Shown piece after piece: positions 53,381-62,503 of a stretch of 64,000 bases of DNA. The notes under the pieces are model-generated. The model ran no database searches. It was not told where the DNA came from and was given only the letters and a program-made list of their open reading frames with translations. The DNA lies in NCBI GenBank assembly GCA_963724285.1, contig CAVRUD010000016.1, positions 24,532 through 88,531 of the forward strand. Reading direction: 5' to 3'. How positions within the stretch are numbered: position 1 is the stretch's first letter; each line of letters opens with the position of its first letter. Position numbers and translations under genes: made by a program. Source of the stretch: CAVRUD01 sp963724285. Lineage in GTDB: Bacteria; Chloroflexota; Chloroflexia; Thermomicrobiales; UBA6265.

Positions 53381-53961
53381 CGCCTCGGATCGTCCGAGCG
53401 GCGGCCGTCCAGCCAGGCGCGCAGGACAGCCGTGTGGGCGGCGTAGTGCTCGTCGGCGTACGAGGAGATAAGTTGGCCTAACGGCCAGTCCGGCTCGCCC
53501 TCACGAGCGGGACGGACATGGGCGACATGGATGTGCTCGGCGAAGGTGTACGGCCGATCCAGTTCGCTTTCGGGCAAGGCGGCGACCGCTTCCTCCAGGG
53601 CATCGGCCCAGCGCGGCGCGTTCGCCTGCACCTCGTCGAGGGAGCGATGCCGGTCGACGGCCTCGTGGCGCCAGGCGTTGCGCTGGTCCTGATCGCTCAG
53701 GTCGACATCGGGCGGCGGAACCTGCTCGTGGCCGTAGCACTCCTCCACGGTCGGCAGGTCGCCGCGCATTACCGCCCGCAGTTGGCCCGTCATCCAGCGG
53801 CTATCGGCGGTAAGGTGGGCGATGACGTCCTTCGTCGCCCATTCACCTTCCGCGAACGGCTCGGTCAGGCGGTCGTCCGGAACCTCGGCCACGGCCGTCT
53901 CCCACGCCACCCGCGCCGCGCGAATCCGCCCCAGCAACGCGTCCTTGCGTTTATCGACCAT
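53377..53961 (-). CDS. DinB/mycothiol-maleylpyruvate-isomerase-like protein
   Basis: 194 residues from ATG 53961. A four-helix bundle with the metal His in EWATKDVIAHLTADSRWMTG (first helix after PFAEG) and the pair in ISSYADEHYAAHTAVLRAWL at the end. These three His positions are the DinB signature. Its stop overlaps the winged-helix gene (ATGA) and it overlaps the Lrp gene by 11 bases, so all three are one transcription unit. Confidence 0.85.
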   Translation of the reverse strand: MVDKRKDALLGRIRAARVAWETAVAEVPDDRLTEPFAEGEWATKDVIAHLTADSRWMTGQLRAVMRGDLPTVEECYGHEQVPPPDVDLSDQDQRNAWRHEAVDRHRSLDEVQANAPRWADALEEAVAALPESELDRPYTFAEHIHVAHVRPAREGEPDWPLGQLISSYADEHYAAHTAVLRAWLDGRRSDDPRR

Positions 53962-54481
53962 CGTCCTGACTCCTTCCCGTCTTCCCGTCTTCCCGCCTCC
54001 CCGCCTCCGGCAGCGGCGGCGGCCGCCGCGCCATCGGCGACGACTGGACGATCGAGGTCGTCGTCACGCCGTAGAGCAGGAAACGGTCCAGCAGCAGATC
54101 GAGCTGATCCATGGCCGGGAAGTGGATCAGCATGACGAAGCAATCGTCGCCGGTCACGCGGTGGCACTCGACGACCTCGGGGATGCTCCGGGCCAGCTCC
54201 GCCACCCGTGTCAGTTGTCCCGGGTTCGGCCGGATCCGGACGAACGCCGAGAGGGGCAACCCCAGCGCGGCAGGATCAAGATCGAGCGCATAGCCGCGGA
54301 TGATCCCGGCCTCCTCCATCCGGCGGACGCGCTCCGTCACGGCCGGGGCGGACATCCCCACCCGCCGGGCCAACTCCGCCATCGTCAGACGGGGATCGTC
54401 GCGGAGGGCATCCAGCAGGCGGCGATTGGTAGCGTCCAGCAGGCCATGGGGAGGGCCATAGCTGAAAACCGGATCTGACAT
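53951..54481 (-). CDS. Lrp/AsnC family transcriptional regulator
   Basis: 176 residues from ATG 54481, after GGAGAT. The N-terminal HTH reads LDATNRRLLDALRDDPRLTM then AELARRVGMSAPAVTERVRR; the RAM (ligand-binding) domain reads LGLPLSAFVRIRPNPGQLTR, VVECHRVTGDDCFVMLIHFP. The tail beyond QSSPMARRPP is low complexity. It is divergent from an EamA-type exporter across 77 bases, so control of that exporter by an amino acid is likely. Confidence 0.9.
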   Translation of the reverse strand: MSDPVFSYGPPHGLLDATNRRLLDALRDDPRLTMAELARRVGMSAPAVTERVRRMEEAGIIRGYALDLDPAALGLPLSAFVRIRPNPGQLTRVAELARSIPEVVECHRVTGDDCFVMLIHFPAMDQLDLLLDRFLLYGVTTTSIVQSSPMARRPPPLPEAGRREDGKTGRSQDDGR

Positions 54482-54558
54482 TGGATCTCCAGGCGCTTGT
54501 TGCCTACCGCTTTCGTATTGCCATGTACGGAGACACTTCGGCATCCTAGCATGGCGGC

Positions 54559-55549
54559 ATGGCGAACGCTCCGCACGATTCCGCCCATCACTGGGGAACC
54601 GTTCAACCAGCGCCTCCTCCCCCTGCCGTAGCGTCGAACCCGGATCTACCCGCTGGCCTCGCCCGCCGGTCCCCTCTGCCGCACCGGATCGATGCCACCC
54701 TTCCGCCCCACGCCTACTTTCTGATCAGCGCGGTCTTCCATTACCTGGGGCCGGCGTTCGCCGTGCTGCTCTTTGCCGAGGTCGATGTCCTCGGGGTGGC
54801 CTGGCTCCGGATTGCGACCGCGACCGTGATCTTCGCCGTCTGGCGAAGGCCGTGGCGCCTCCTGGGGGGCAATCCCCGGCCCGATCTCCGGTTGATCGGC
54901 GCCCTGGGGTTGGTGCTGGGGGCGATGAACGCGGTCTTCTACCTCGCCCTCGACCGGTTGCCGCTGGGGACGGTCGGCGCGATCGAGTTCCTGGGGCCGA
55001 TCGCATTGGCGGCGAGCGCGACCCGGAGCGGGCGCAACCTCGCCGCCCTGGGCCTGGCGGTTGCTCGGGGTCGGGCTGCTGGCGGACGTGCGGCTGGCGG
55101 GAGAGCCGTTCGGGTTCGTGCTGGCGGGGATCAACGCCGCCCTGTTCGTGCTCTACGTCGTCCTGGGCCATCGCGCCGCCCGGTCGGGAATGGGCGGAAT
55201 CGACTGCCTGGCGGCGGCGATGCTGGTGGCGATGGTCGCCGTCTCCCCGGTCGGGTTCAGCGCGGCGATGCCCGCCTTCGCCCGGCCGGAACTGCTTCTG
55301 GCCGGGATCGGCGTGGGTATCTGCTCCTCGGTGATTCCCTACGTGAGCGATCAACTGGCGATGGCCCGCCTCTCGCGTGGCACCTTCGCCTTTTTGCTCG
55401 CCCTGTTGCCGGCCTGCGCCACGGCCATCGGCGTCGTCGTGCTCCGCCAGTTCCCATCGCTCCCGGAGATCGCCGGGGTGGGCCTCATCGTCGCCGGGGT
55501 AGCACTCCGTCGGGAGCCCAGCCAGAGCGGCGTAGCGCCTGATCGGTAG
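54559..55549 (+). CDS. EamA/DMT-type exporter (RhtA-like), one frameshift
   Basis: About 329 residues from ATG 54559. A 45-residue polar N-terminus precedes ten hydrophobic helices in two EamA repeats (for example LGPAFAVLLFAEVDVLGVAW and LRIATATVIFAVW; GAMNAVFYLALDRLPLGTVG; second half GFVLAGINAALFVLYVVLGH, YVSDQLAMARLSRGTFAFLL). The frame breaks at the TT pair 55061-55062; removing one T joins ALGLAVLGVGLLADVRLAG. The relatives are threonine/homoserine or drug exporters. Its divergent neighbour is an Lrp-type regulator. Confidence 0.82.
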
Positions 55550-56027
55550 CCCGAGCGGGCGGCTGCGGTAGGTGATCGCTCGGGGCGGCGGGGCAGCCGC
55601 ATCAGCGGCCGTCGTCTACGCGCGGGCCTCGCGGTGGGGCATTACCTTTTCGACTGCGGCGTCTCGCCGCCCCCGCTCGGGCCGCCCGCTGTGCAGCATT
55701 CGCCGATCTTGACTTGCGGGACGGCGATTGGTGGGACGGGGTCCATGATTCGGCCACAGCACAATCCCACCGCACCGGCCCACGTGGCGCGGCGCACGCG
55801 GGACAGTGGGTCGTGTCTGCGCAGGCGACAGGATCGTTCTGGTGCTTGCCATTGCGCCGGTTCTCTGGTACGTACACCGACACCCGCGTCGTTTCCGCTC
55901 CGCTCCGCCGAGGCCCTCGGGGCCGATCGCCGCATGGGTCTCGGGAGAGCGGCAGCGCGACCGTCCGCGACGCCGGGTGGCCGGTTCGACGGTTGACCCG
56001 TTCGCCGGGACCGAGAAGGGGGGCACG
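55550..56027. other. Gap with no convincing gene
   Basis: About 480 bases; no domain on either strand and no strong repeat. Confidence 0.5.
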
Positions 56028-57089
56028 ATGATCCATCCTCCGCGCACGCGCACCGGGCGGCGCGCCCCGACGAACGGCCCAGGACCCCGCGCGCCCGTCG
56101 GCGCACGGCGCGGGATCCTGGCGGGGCTGCTCGCCGCGTCGGTGCTCCTTGCCGGAGCCGGGCTCGGGGCAACGCCCGATCGGGCCGACGACCTCCCCGC
56201 GATCCTCCACCCACTCCTCGGGTCGACGCCCGCCGAGGCTCCTTCTCCGGGAACCCCGGCTATCCTGCTCGTCGCCGGCGACATCGCCGAGTCGGGCGGC
56301 GCCCAGGCGCACACCGCCGCGATCATCAATGGCCGACCGGGAACCGTGCAGACCCTGGGCGACAACGCCTACGAGTCCGGGAGCGCGTTGGACTACGCGA
56401 CCTACTACCAACCGACCTGGGGCATCTTCAAGGACCGCACCCACCCCGCGCCCGGCAACCACGAGTACGAGACCAACGGGGACGGGGCAAGCGGCTACTA
56501 CGGCTACTTCGGGGACGCCGCCACGCCCCTGGACCCCGGCTGCCCCGCCCACTGCCTCGGGTACTACGCCTACGACCTGGGGGACTGGCACGTGGTCGTC
56601 CTCAACAGCGAGTGCTTCCGTGACGCGAACCCGAATGTCCCAAACCGCTGTGCCGCCGGTTCGCCGCAGGAGCGGTGGCTCAGGGCCGAGTTGGCCGCCC
56701 ACCCCGGCTGCCAGATCGTCGCCACCCACCACCCGCGCTGGTCCTCAGACGGCACTCACGGGAACGACCGGCAGATGCAGGCCTTCTGGCAGGCCGCGGC
56801 CGACGCTGGCGTCGAGTTGTACCTCGTCGGCCACGCCCACGACTACGAGCGCTTCGCCCCGATGGACGGCAGCGGCACCGCCAGCCCCACGGGGGTGCGC
56901 GAGATCGTCGTCGGCACCGGCGGCGCCGACCTCTTCCCCTTCGACCACGTCGTTGCCAACAGCGAGGTCCGCAACAGCACCGCCCACGGGGTGCTGGAAC
57001 TGACGCTGTACCCCGACCACTACGAGTGGCGCTTCCTGCCCGTGGCGGGGCAGAGCTTCACCGACGCCGGCGAAGGCACCTGCCACTGA
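56028..57089 (+). CDS. Secreted metallophosphoesterase (purple-acid-phosphatase-like)
   Basis: 353 residues from ATG 56028, with AAGGGGGG upstream. A long signal region (ILAGLLAASVLLAGAGLGAT) precedes the dinuclear-metal motifs: VAGDIAESGGA, TLGDNAYESGSALDYATYYQ (GDxxY), PAPGNHEYE (GNHE), ATHHPRWSSDGTHG and YLVGHAHDYERFAPMDG (GHxH). These are the full set for a calcineurin-like phosphatase. It is exported, and its substrate is a phosphate ester; the GDNAYE motif resembles purple acid phosphatases. Confidence 0.88.
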   Translation: MIHPPRTRTGRRAPTNGPGPRAPVGARRGILAGLLAASVLLAGAGLGATPDRADDLPAILHPLLGSTPAEAPSPGTPAILLVAGDIAESGGAQAHTAAIINGRPGTVQTLGDNAYESGSALDYATYYQPTWGIFKDRTHPAPGNHEYETNGDGASGYYGYFGDAATPLDPGCPAHCLGYYAYDLGDWHVVVLNSECFRDANPNVPNRCAAGSPQERWLRAELAAHPGCQIVATHHPRWSSDGTHGNDRQMQAFWQAAADAGVELYLVGHAHDYERFAPMDGSGTASPTGVREIVVGTGGADLFPFDHVVANSEVRNSTAHGVLELTLYPDHYEWRFLPVAGQSFTDAGEGTCH

Positions 57090-57184
57090 GCGGCAGGCGG
57101 CATCGCACGCTTCCCCTCAGCGTGATGTCTTCATGGCAGAACCTGGTGCACCGCGTGGGCGGGCGAGGGACGGGCGGTCGAGCG

Positions 57185-57506
57185 TTACGTGACCCGGGGT
57201 CCTCGCCCGCCGTCGCCGCCACCAGGTCCGTGCCCAGCTCGGCCTCCGTGCACAGCGCCTCAGCTTGCCGATCGCCCCCGCCGCCGACGGGGTGGCCCCG
57301 CATCGCCGCGATCGTCTCCATGCTCGGCCACGGCCCGAAGGAGGAGAACGGGCGCGGGTCGTCGACGCCGCGCAGCAGGGTGCCCCAGCGCGGCGGGGCC
57401 TTCAGGGCCAGGAAGACGGCGGCCAGCTCGTGCCAGGCCGCGACGAAGGCCTCCTCCTGGCCCGGCGCGACGCGCCAGCGGCGAGGGGTAGGGCTGATCT
57501 CGCCAT
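57185..57506 (-). pseudogene. ABM-like monooxygenase domain gene, broken by small indels
   Basis: After GGAGGAG and ATG 57506, one missing base joins to EISPTPRRWRVAPGQEEAFV, then AAWHELAAVFLALKAPPRWG and PRPFSSFGPWPSMETIAAMR, which is the antibiotic-biosynthesis-monooxygenase pattern. After MRGHP the sequence needs further single-base changes to read AIGKLR...LCTEAELGTDLVAA. As given it cannot make one product. The end (TAA near 57185) is uncertain. Confidence 0.55.
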
Positions 57507-57993
57507 CGCTGCTCCTCCAGGACTGAGAACCGCGGCCGACCGCCGGGGTGAGCGCCCCGGCGTGGCCCCCTCCACTCTACGGCATCCGGGGCGGTTCCGG
57601 AGCGGAGGGCCCCAGAATCAGGCGCAGGCAGACAAGGAGGGCCTGCCCCAACGGGTCGTGACTTCTCACTAAGGCTGATCTGGTGGAACAACGGGCGGTT
57701 GTGGAGGCGGGGAGGAGAGCATGGAGGCATACCCATCGATCGGGTGGAGCGCCCAGTTGATCATGCCGAGGATCGGCTTGACGCCAACCAGCAGGTCGGC
57801 GGCATCGATGTCGGCGCATCGTGAACCGTCGCGAGCGTGACCGGGATCGGGGAAGGTGCCCGAGAACAGATCCCTTTCGGCTTGACGCCGGCGCCATCCG
57901 CAAGGTCGGGATCGCCGGCGTCGAGAGCGAGCGGGTGAGCGGTAGGATGGAATGAACCGGCGCCGTGCCGACGGCCTGGAGAGGAGGTCCATC
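57507..57993. other. Gap with scrambled coding-like sequence
   Basis: A minus-strand segment ending ILGMINWALHPIDGYA (stop near 57669) looks protein-like, but I could not find a start or frame that makes a gene, nor a family. Confidence 0.35.
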
Positions 57994-58515
57994 ATGCTGA
58001 TCAGCCCCAAGATGAACGACGCCATCAACGAGCAGATCGGTCACGAGTTCGCGGCGATGCTCCAGTACGTGGCGATCGCCACCTACTTCGACGGCGAGGC
58101 GCTGCCGACGCTGGCCCGCCACTTCTACCGGCAGGCGGAGGAGGAGCGCGAGCACGCGATGCGCTTCGTCAAGTACGTCGTCGACGCCGGCGGCAAGGTC
58201 GCCATCCCGGCGATACCGGCGGTCAAGAGCGGGTTTCGCGCGGCGGAGGAGGCGGTCAAGCTGTCGCTCGAGCGGGAGCTGACCGTCACCAAGCAGATCA
58301 ACGGCTTGATGGACCAGGCGATCACGGAGAACGACCACACCACGCGGAACACGCTGGCGTGGTTCGTCGAGGAGCAGCTGGAGGAGGTCTCCAGCATGGA
58401 GACCCTGCTGCGGATGGTCCAGCGCGCCGGCGAGGCCGGGCTGCTGTTCGTCGAGAACTACCTGGCGCACGGCCAGGGAGCCCATCACGCCGAGCCGGTC
58501 GCCGAGCAGGCGTAG
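57994..58515 (+). CDS. Ferritin
   Basis: 173 residues from ATG 57994, after GAGGAGG. Ferritin-like helices: MNDAINEQIGHEFAAMLQYV, FYRQAEEEREHAMRFVKYVV (the ExxH pair), LELTVTKQ-type middle helix and AWFVEEQLEEVSSMETLLRM. Glu and His at the ferroxidase positions are present (HEFAAMLQY, EEEREHAM, EEQLEE). It is the non-heme FtnA-like group rather than bacterioferritin. It would store iron in the cytoplasm. Confidence 0.9.
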   Translation: MLISPKMNDAINEQIGHEFAAMLQYVAIATYFDGEALPTLARHFYRQAEEEREHAMRFVKYVVDAGGKVAIPAIPAVKSGFRAAEEAVKLSLERELTVTKQINGLMDQAITENDHTTRNTLAWFVEEQLEEVSSMETLLRMVQRAGEAGLLFVENYLAHGQGAHHAEPVAEQA

Positions 58516-58988
58516 GGCGCGGCCGCCACCGGCGCGGCCTGACAATAGAGATCGACCGAAGATCGGTACGCTTGTCACATGGAGTGGACACCCTCCTCGG
58601 ACCAAATCCCCTTGCTCCCGATCGACGTCTTGGGGCTATCCACGCCGCGCCGTTTCACGGAGGAGCCCGGCAGGGCCATACACCGGAATAGCTTTGTTTG
58701 AGTAAACGGTCGCGTCACCTCGTTGGGTCCTTAATACAATCGCCCTGCCATCCTTGATGCCGTCAACGAAGCCTGGGATTGGCTCGTACTCCAACGGCCT
58801 GATGGTGGGCGCCGGTGGTGAGTTGCGGACACCATCGGGGGGTCTGGAGGGCTACCGGGGAATTTCTACGAAAAGGCGCGCGCTCACGCCTCGCCACGAC
58901 TTCCTGGCTCTCCCGCGTTCTCGGTGAAGCGGTCGACCTGTTGGGGCGGCGGTGGTCGGACGACCCCAACCGCTTGTGGTCCAAGCCC
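58516..58988. other. Gap with no convincing gene
   Basis: No domain seen; the last part leads into the broken methyltransferase. Confidence 0.4.
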
Positions 58989-59579
58989 GCCTTTCACCAG
59001 CAGTGCGGAAGTGGCAGGATGTCGCGGCGAGGCGTGCCGGCCCCGGCCCGACGGGGCTACGAGGTGGATGCCTTCGAGCCGTCGGGGCCGCTGGTCGCCG
59101 GTGTGGCGAGGCACATCCCTGAGGGTCTCCAACTCACGGCCTACCGGGCCAACGACGCGGATCTCGCCCATCTCGCGCCCACCCTGCCGGGAGGAGAAGC
59201 CGCCGACCTCACTACCCTGCCCCGGTTCGACCCTGCGTACCTGGACCTGGGTAGCCTGTCGCACCTCCTCTCAGAGCAACGGCAGGTCGCGGCCCTGCGG
59301 GCGATTTCCGCCTTCACCGATGGGCCAGGGCTGATTAGCTTCCGCACCGATCCCCACGCCGTCGGCGAGGCCCGCTCACAACTGGAGCAACTCAAGCGCC
59401 GCCTCTCCGGGCGCAACACAGTCACGGCAACTACTTCCACATGCAGATCGGCTTTTACCAGGCCTTTTGGCGGGAGCAGTTGGGATCGGCCCTTCGCCCA
59501 GGCGGGATCAACCGTCGAAAAGCTCGACCCGGCGGATTCGTCTGGGCTCTGGGGGCACGCCGTATTCAGCAAACGGTAG
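58989..59579 (+). pseudogene. Class I methyltransferase-like gene, broken by indels and lacking a clean start
   Basis: CGSGRMSRR...GYEVDAFEPSGPLVAGVARH is SAM motif I-II, followed by LDLGSLSHLLSEQRQVAALR and SAFTDGPGLISFRTDPHAV. Near 59425 and 59500 the reading shifts (HGNYFHMQIGFYQAFWREQL lies in another frame) and returns for EKLDPADSSGLWGHAVFSKR and the stop at 59579. Upstream of 58989 no conserved N-terminus is found. Either true decay or indel errors. Confidence 0.6.
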
Positions 59580-59770
59580 CAGGGTCCGGATCGCCGTTCC
59601 ACCAATCCTGCCCGGCGGAATACGTCAATTGGCACACGCGAATCGGTGTGCGGATACGGATTCTTTCACATGGGTGGGGCCACGACCCTTGGCCGCTACC
59701 TGGGATGATCACGTACCGGTGCTGGTCGGTTCTTCTATGGAGTCCGCGACGTTGACCCTCTCTCACCCCC

Positions 59771-60613
59771 ATGATCCCCCGCTTCGCGTCACTCGTGACC
59801 GGCGTCACACTTCCGTACGTTGAATTCGGTGATCCAGAAGGAATCCCGGTCGTCTTTCTGCACGGCTACACCGACTCCTGGCGGTCGTTCGAGCCGATGC
59901 TGCCGTACCTCCCGGCGGAGCTCCGGGCCATTGCCCTGACCATGCGTGGCCATGGCGACGCCGATCGGCCCGCGACCGGGTACGGCCAGGATGCCTTCGC
60001 CGTGGACGTCGCCGCCTTCCTTACCGCGCTGAACCTGGACCAGGCGGTCATCGTCGGGCACTCGATGGGCAGCAGCGTGGCCCAGCGGCTTCGTCGATCT
60101 CCACTATCTGGGGCGCTGCCGCGGTCTGGTGGTGACGACCGGGCCTCAACGATGTGGGCCAGCAACCCGGGCGTCATGGCAGCCAGCGCGTTCATCGCCA
60201 GCATGGAGGACCCGGTCGACCCCGCCTTCGTTCAAGAGTTCCAGGCAAGTACCGTCGCTCGCCCGGTGCCGCATTCGCTCATCGCGACCGCCGTCGCGGA
60301 GAGCCTGCGGGTACCGGCCCGGGTCTGGCGCGAGGCCCTGGCGAGCCACATAGAAGCCGACTACACCGCCGAACTCGGCAGTATCACAGGCCCGACCCTG
60401 CTGCTGGCGGGAGGTCGGGACGATCTGACGCCGTACGACGCGCAGCTCGTCCTTCAGGACCTGATTCCCGGCGCCCGCCTGATCATCTACCCAGACGGAG
60501 GACATGCCTTCCATTGGGAGGACCCAGCCCAGGTCGCGGCCGACATCGCGACCTTTGTCCGGGCACTCCCCGAGAGCACGGCCGCGCCAGGGTCCGTCCT
60601 GTACAACGGATAG
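59771..60613 (+). CDS. Alpha/beta hydrolase, with a short out-of-frame segment
   Basis: 280 residues from ATG 59771 (a GTG ten codons in is possible). PVVFLHGYTDSWRSFEPMLP, IALTMRGHGDADRP, AVIVGHSMGSSVAQR (Ser nucleophile) and then a stretch to about 60150 that reads better in another frame (FVDLHYLGRCRGLVVTTG). The frame recovers at NPGVMAASAFIASMEDPVDP, with the acid in GGRDDLTPY and His in YPDGGHAFHWEDP. A paired insertion and deletion near 60095 and 60150 would explain it. Substrate unknown. Confidence 0.8.
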   Translation: MIPRFASLVTGVTLPYVEFGDPEGIPVVFLHGYTDSWRSFEPMLPYLPAELRAIALTMRGHGDADRPATGYGQDAFAVDVAAFLTALNLDQAVIVGHSMGSSVAQRLRRSPLSGALPRSGGDDRASTMWASNPGVMAASAFIASMEDPVDPAFVQEFQASTVARPVPHSLIATAVAESLRVPARVWREALASHIEADYTAELGSITGPTLLLAGGRDDLTPYDAQLVLQDLIPGARLIIYPDGGHAFHWEDPAQVAADIATFVRALPESTAAPGSVLYNG

Positions 60614-60789
60614 CACAGCGGCAAACGGGCTCGGTGCCCCGGTTGGCAGCGGTAGCCAACCGGGGCACCGGGTTCTCTGATTAGCAAGGGTGGGACGCAC
60701 ATCCCGATCGCAGACCAGATGGACGCGCTAGAGCGCTCGTGGGAATGGTTGACCGCGTGTTCCCGGCCGCCCAGGGCTCACAGGCCCAA

Positions 60790-60822
60790 GGTTGGCCCAG
60801 GGTTGGCCCAGGGTTGGCCCGG
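60790..60822. repeat. Tandem 11-bp repeat, three copies
   Basis: GGTTGGCCCAG twice and GGTTGGCCCGG once, head to tail. Confidence 0.85.
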
Positions 60823-60833
60823 GCTGGGAGCCC

Positions 60834-60891
60834 GACAGCCGCTCCGAGGCGCGCGGCGACGGCGGCAAAGGTTTTCAGTGGTAGCGCATTA
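60834..60891 (+). repeat. Dispersed repeat, copy B
   Basis: Same-orientation match to 16856-16911 (CTCCGAGGCG, GCGGCGACGGCGGC core), roughly 75-80 percent by eye. Confidence 0.5.
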
Positions 60892-61150
60892 GTCCCGTCC
60901 AGGTGTCGACTTCCATCGAGGACAATCCGCATGGGCAGACCTGGTTTCGGGGGAGATCGCTGGCTCCCCAGGTTGACCTCGTAGCTTTGACAGGTGGATA
61001 TGCGAAGAAGATAGGTTCGTCCCGGCCCAAGACAAGCACGCCGCGTCCTCTGGACAATCAGGCTCCGGGCGGACGCAAATTGGTTCGTTGCCCGAGCCAG
61101 GCACGCTCGCCCGGCGCGGTCCGTCGATCACGTCACAGTTGAGGAATCGG

Positions 61151-62439
61151 ATGATCCCAACGTCGCCGTCCCTGCTGCGCTCTGCCCCGGGCGCGGTCCT
61201 GTCCAAACCTCGGGTCGTTGTCACGGGCCTGGGCGCCGTGACCCCGTTCGGGGTGGGGGTTGCCCGGCTCTGGGGAGGGGATGCTGGCGGGCCGCTCAGC
61301 CATCCGCCCTATCACGGGGTTCGACACCGCCGATCTGCCGGTCCGGATCGGGGGTGAGGTGCCGGACTTCAAGGCCGGGGACCACATGGACCGCCGCTCG
61401 GCTGGGCGGATGGACGCCTTCGCCCGTTACGCGGTCGCGGCCGCCCGCGAGGCGATCGCGATGGCGAACCTGACGGTGACCGACGAGAACCGGAACCGGA
61501 TCGCGACGGCGATCGCCTCCTGCCACGGCGGCATCGCCAGCCTGGAGAAGGCCGTGGCGGCGCTGCGGGAACACGGGGCGGCCCGGGTCGGCCCGCTGAC
61601 CATCCCGCTCAGCCTGCCGAACATGGGCGGCAGCCAGATCTCGCTGGCGCTGGGCCTGCACGGTCCCACGGTCACGCCGGCGGCTGCCTGCGCGAGCGGC
61701 ACTCAGGCCATCCTCGACGGGATCACGATGATCGAGCGGGGCGAGGCCGATGTGGTGATCGCCGGTGGGACCGACGCGACGCTGACTCCGCTCGGGATCG
61801 CCGGGTATGCGGCACTGGGGGCGCTCTCGCCGGGCAACGGCGATCCGGCCCGGGTGAGCCGCCCGTTCGCGGCCAGCCGCGACGGCTTCGTCCTCTCCGA
61901 GGGGGCGGCGGCGATGATCCTCGAGTCGGAAGAGCACGCCGTCCGCCGGGGGGCGACGGTTTTGGCGTTCGCCCCGGGCGCGGGCGCCACCTCCGACGCC
62001 TACCACCTGACCAGCCCCGATCCGAGCGGGGCCCAGGCCGCCCGCGCCATGAGCATCGCCCTGGAGCGATCCGGACTGAGCGCCGGAGCATGTCGACTAC
62101 GTGGCGGCCCACGCGACCAGCACCAAGGTCGGGGACATCGCCGAAACGAATGCGATCCGGACTGCCTTTGGCGAGCACGCCGACCGGATGGCCGTCTCCG
62201 CGACCAAGTCGCTGGTCGGGCACCTGCTCGGTGCGGCGGCGGCGCTGGCGGCGGTGACCTGCGTCCTGGCGATCCGGGACGGCGTGGTCCCCCCAACGAT
62301 CAACCTCGACGACCCAGATCCGGACTGCGACCTCGACTACGTCCCCCACACCGCCCGCCAGATGCCGGTCCGCGCGGCAATTGCGAACGGGTTTGGGTTT
62401 GGTGGGCAGAACGCCTCGGTACTGTTCGCGCGGCCGTAG
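61151..62439 (+). CDS. fabF: Beta-ketoacyl-ACP synthase II (FabF-like), two frameshifts
   Basis: About 428 residues from ATG 61151, after GAGGAA. PRVVVTGLGAVTPFGVGVAR starts the first thiolase half; one extra G at 61272-61275 must go to reach GMLAGRSAIRPITGFDTADL. The active Cys is in TPAAACASGTQAILDGITMI; the His pair is in YVAAHATSTKVGDIAETNAI and SATKSLVGHLLGAAAA, after a second extra G at 62085-62086. The end is NGFGFGGQNASVLF. This is the condensing enzyme of fatty-acid elongation; no other fab gene adjoins it, so a secondary role is possible. Confidence 0.88.
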
Positions 62440-62482
62440 CGCCGGACTTGGTGCGGCAAATGGTGGCCACGTCTCGGCGTCG

Positions 62483-62503
62483 CCCGGGACTCGAAGTCCC
62501 GGG
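62483..62503 (+). terminator. Hairpin after fabF
   Basis: CCCGGGACT, loop CGA, AGTCCCGGG: a perfect 9-bp stem, 43 bases after the stop and directly before the IS4-type element's left end. Confidence 0.55.

Larger units (their letters stand above)
60614..61150. other. Gap with small repeats
   Basis: Holds three tandem copies of an 11-base unit (GGTTGGCCCAG) at 60790-60822 and dispersed repeat copy B. No gene recognised. Confidence 0.45.

Noticed and set aside
55602..56732. Minus-strand frame opposite the phosphoesterase
   Set aside because: Arg/Pro-rich shadow sequence; the plus-strand metal-site motifs are clear.
60790..60822. Tandem repeats as a CRISPR or iteron array
   Set aside because: Only three 11-base units with no spacers and no replication gene nearby.
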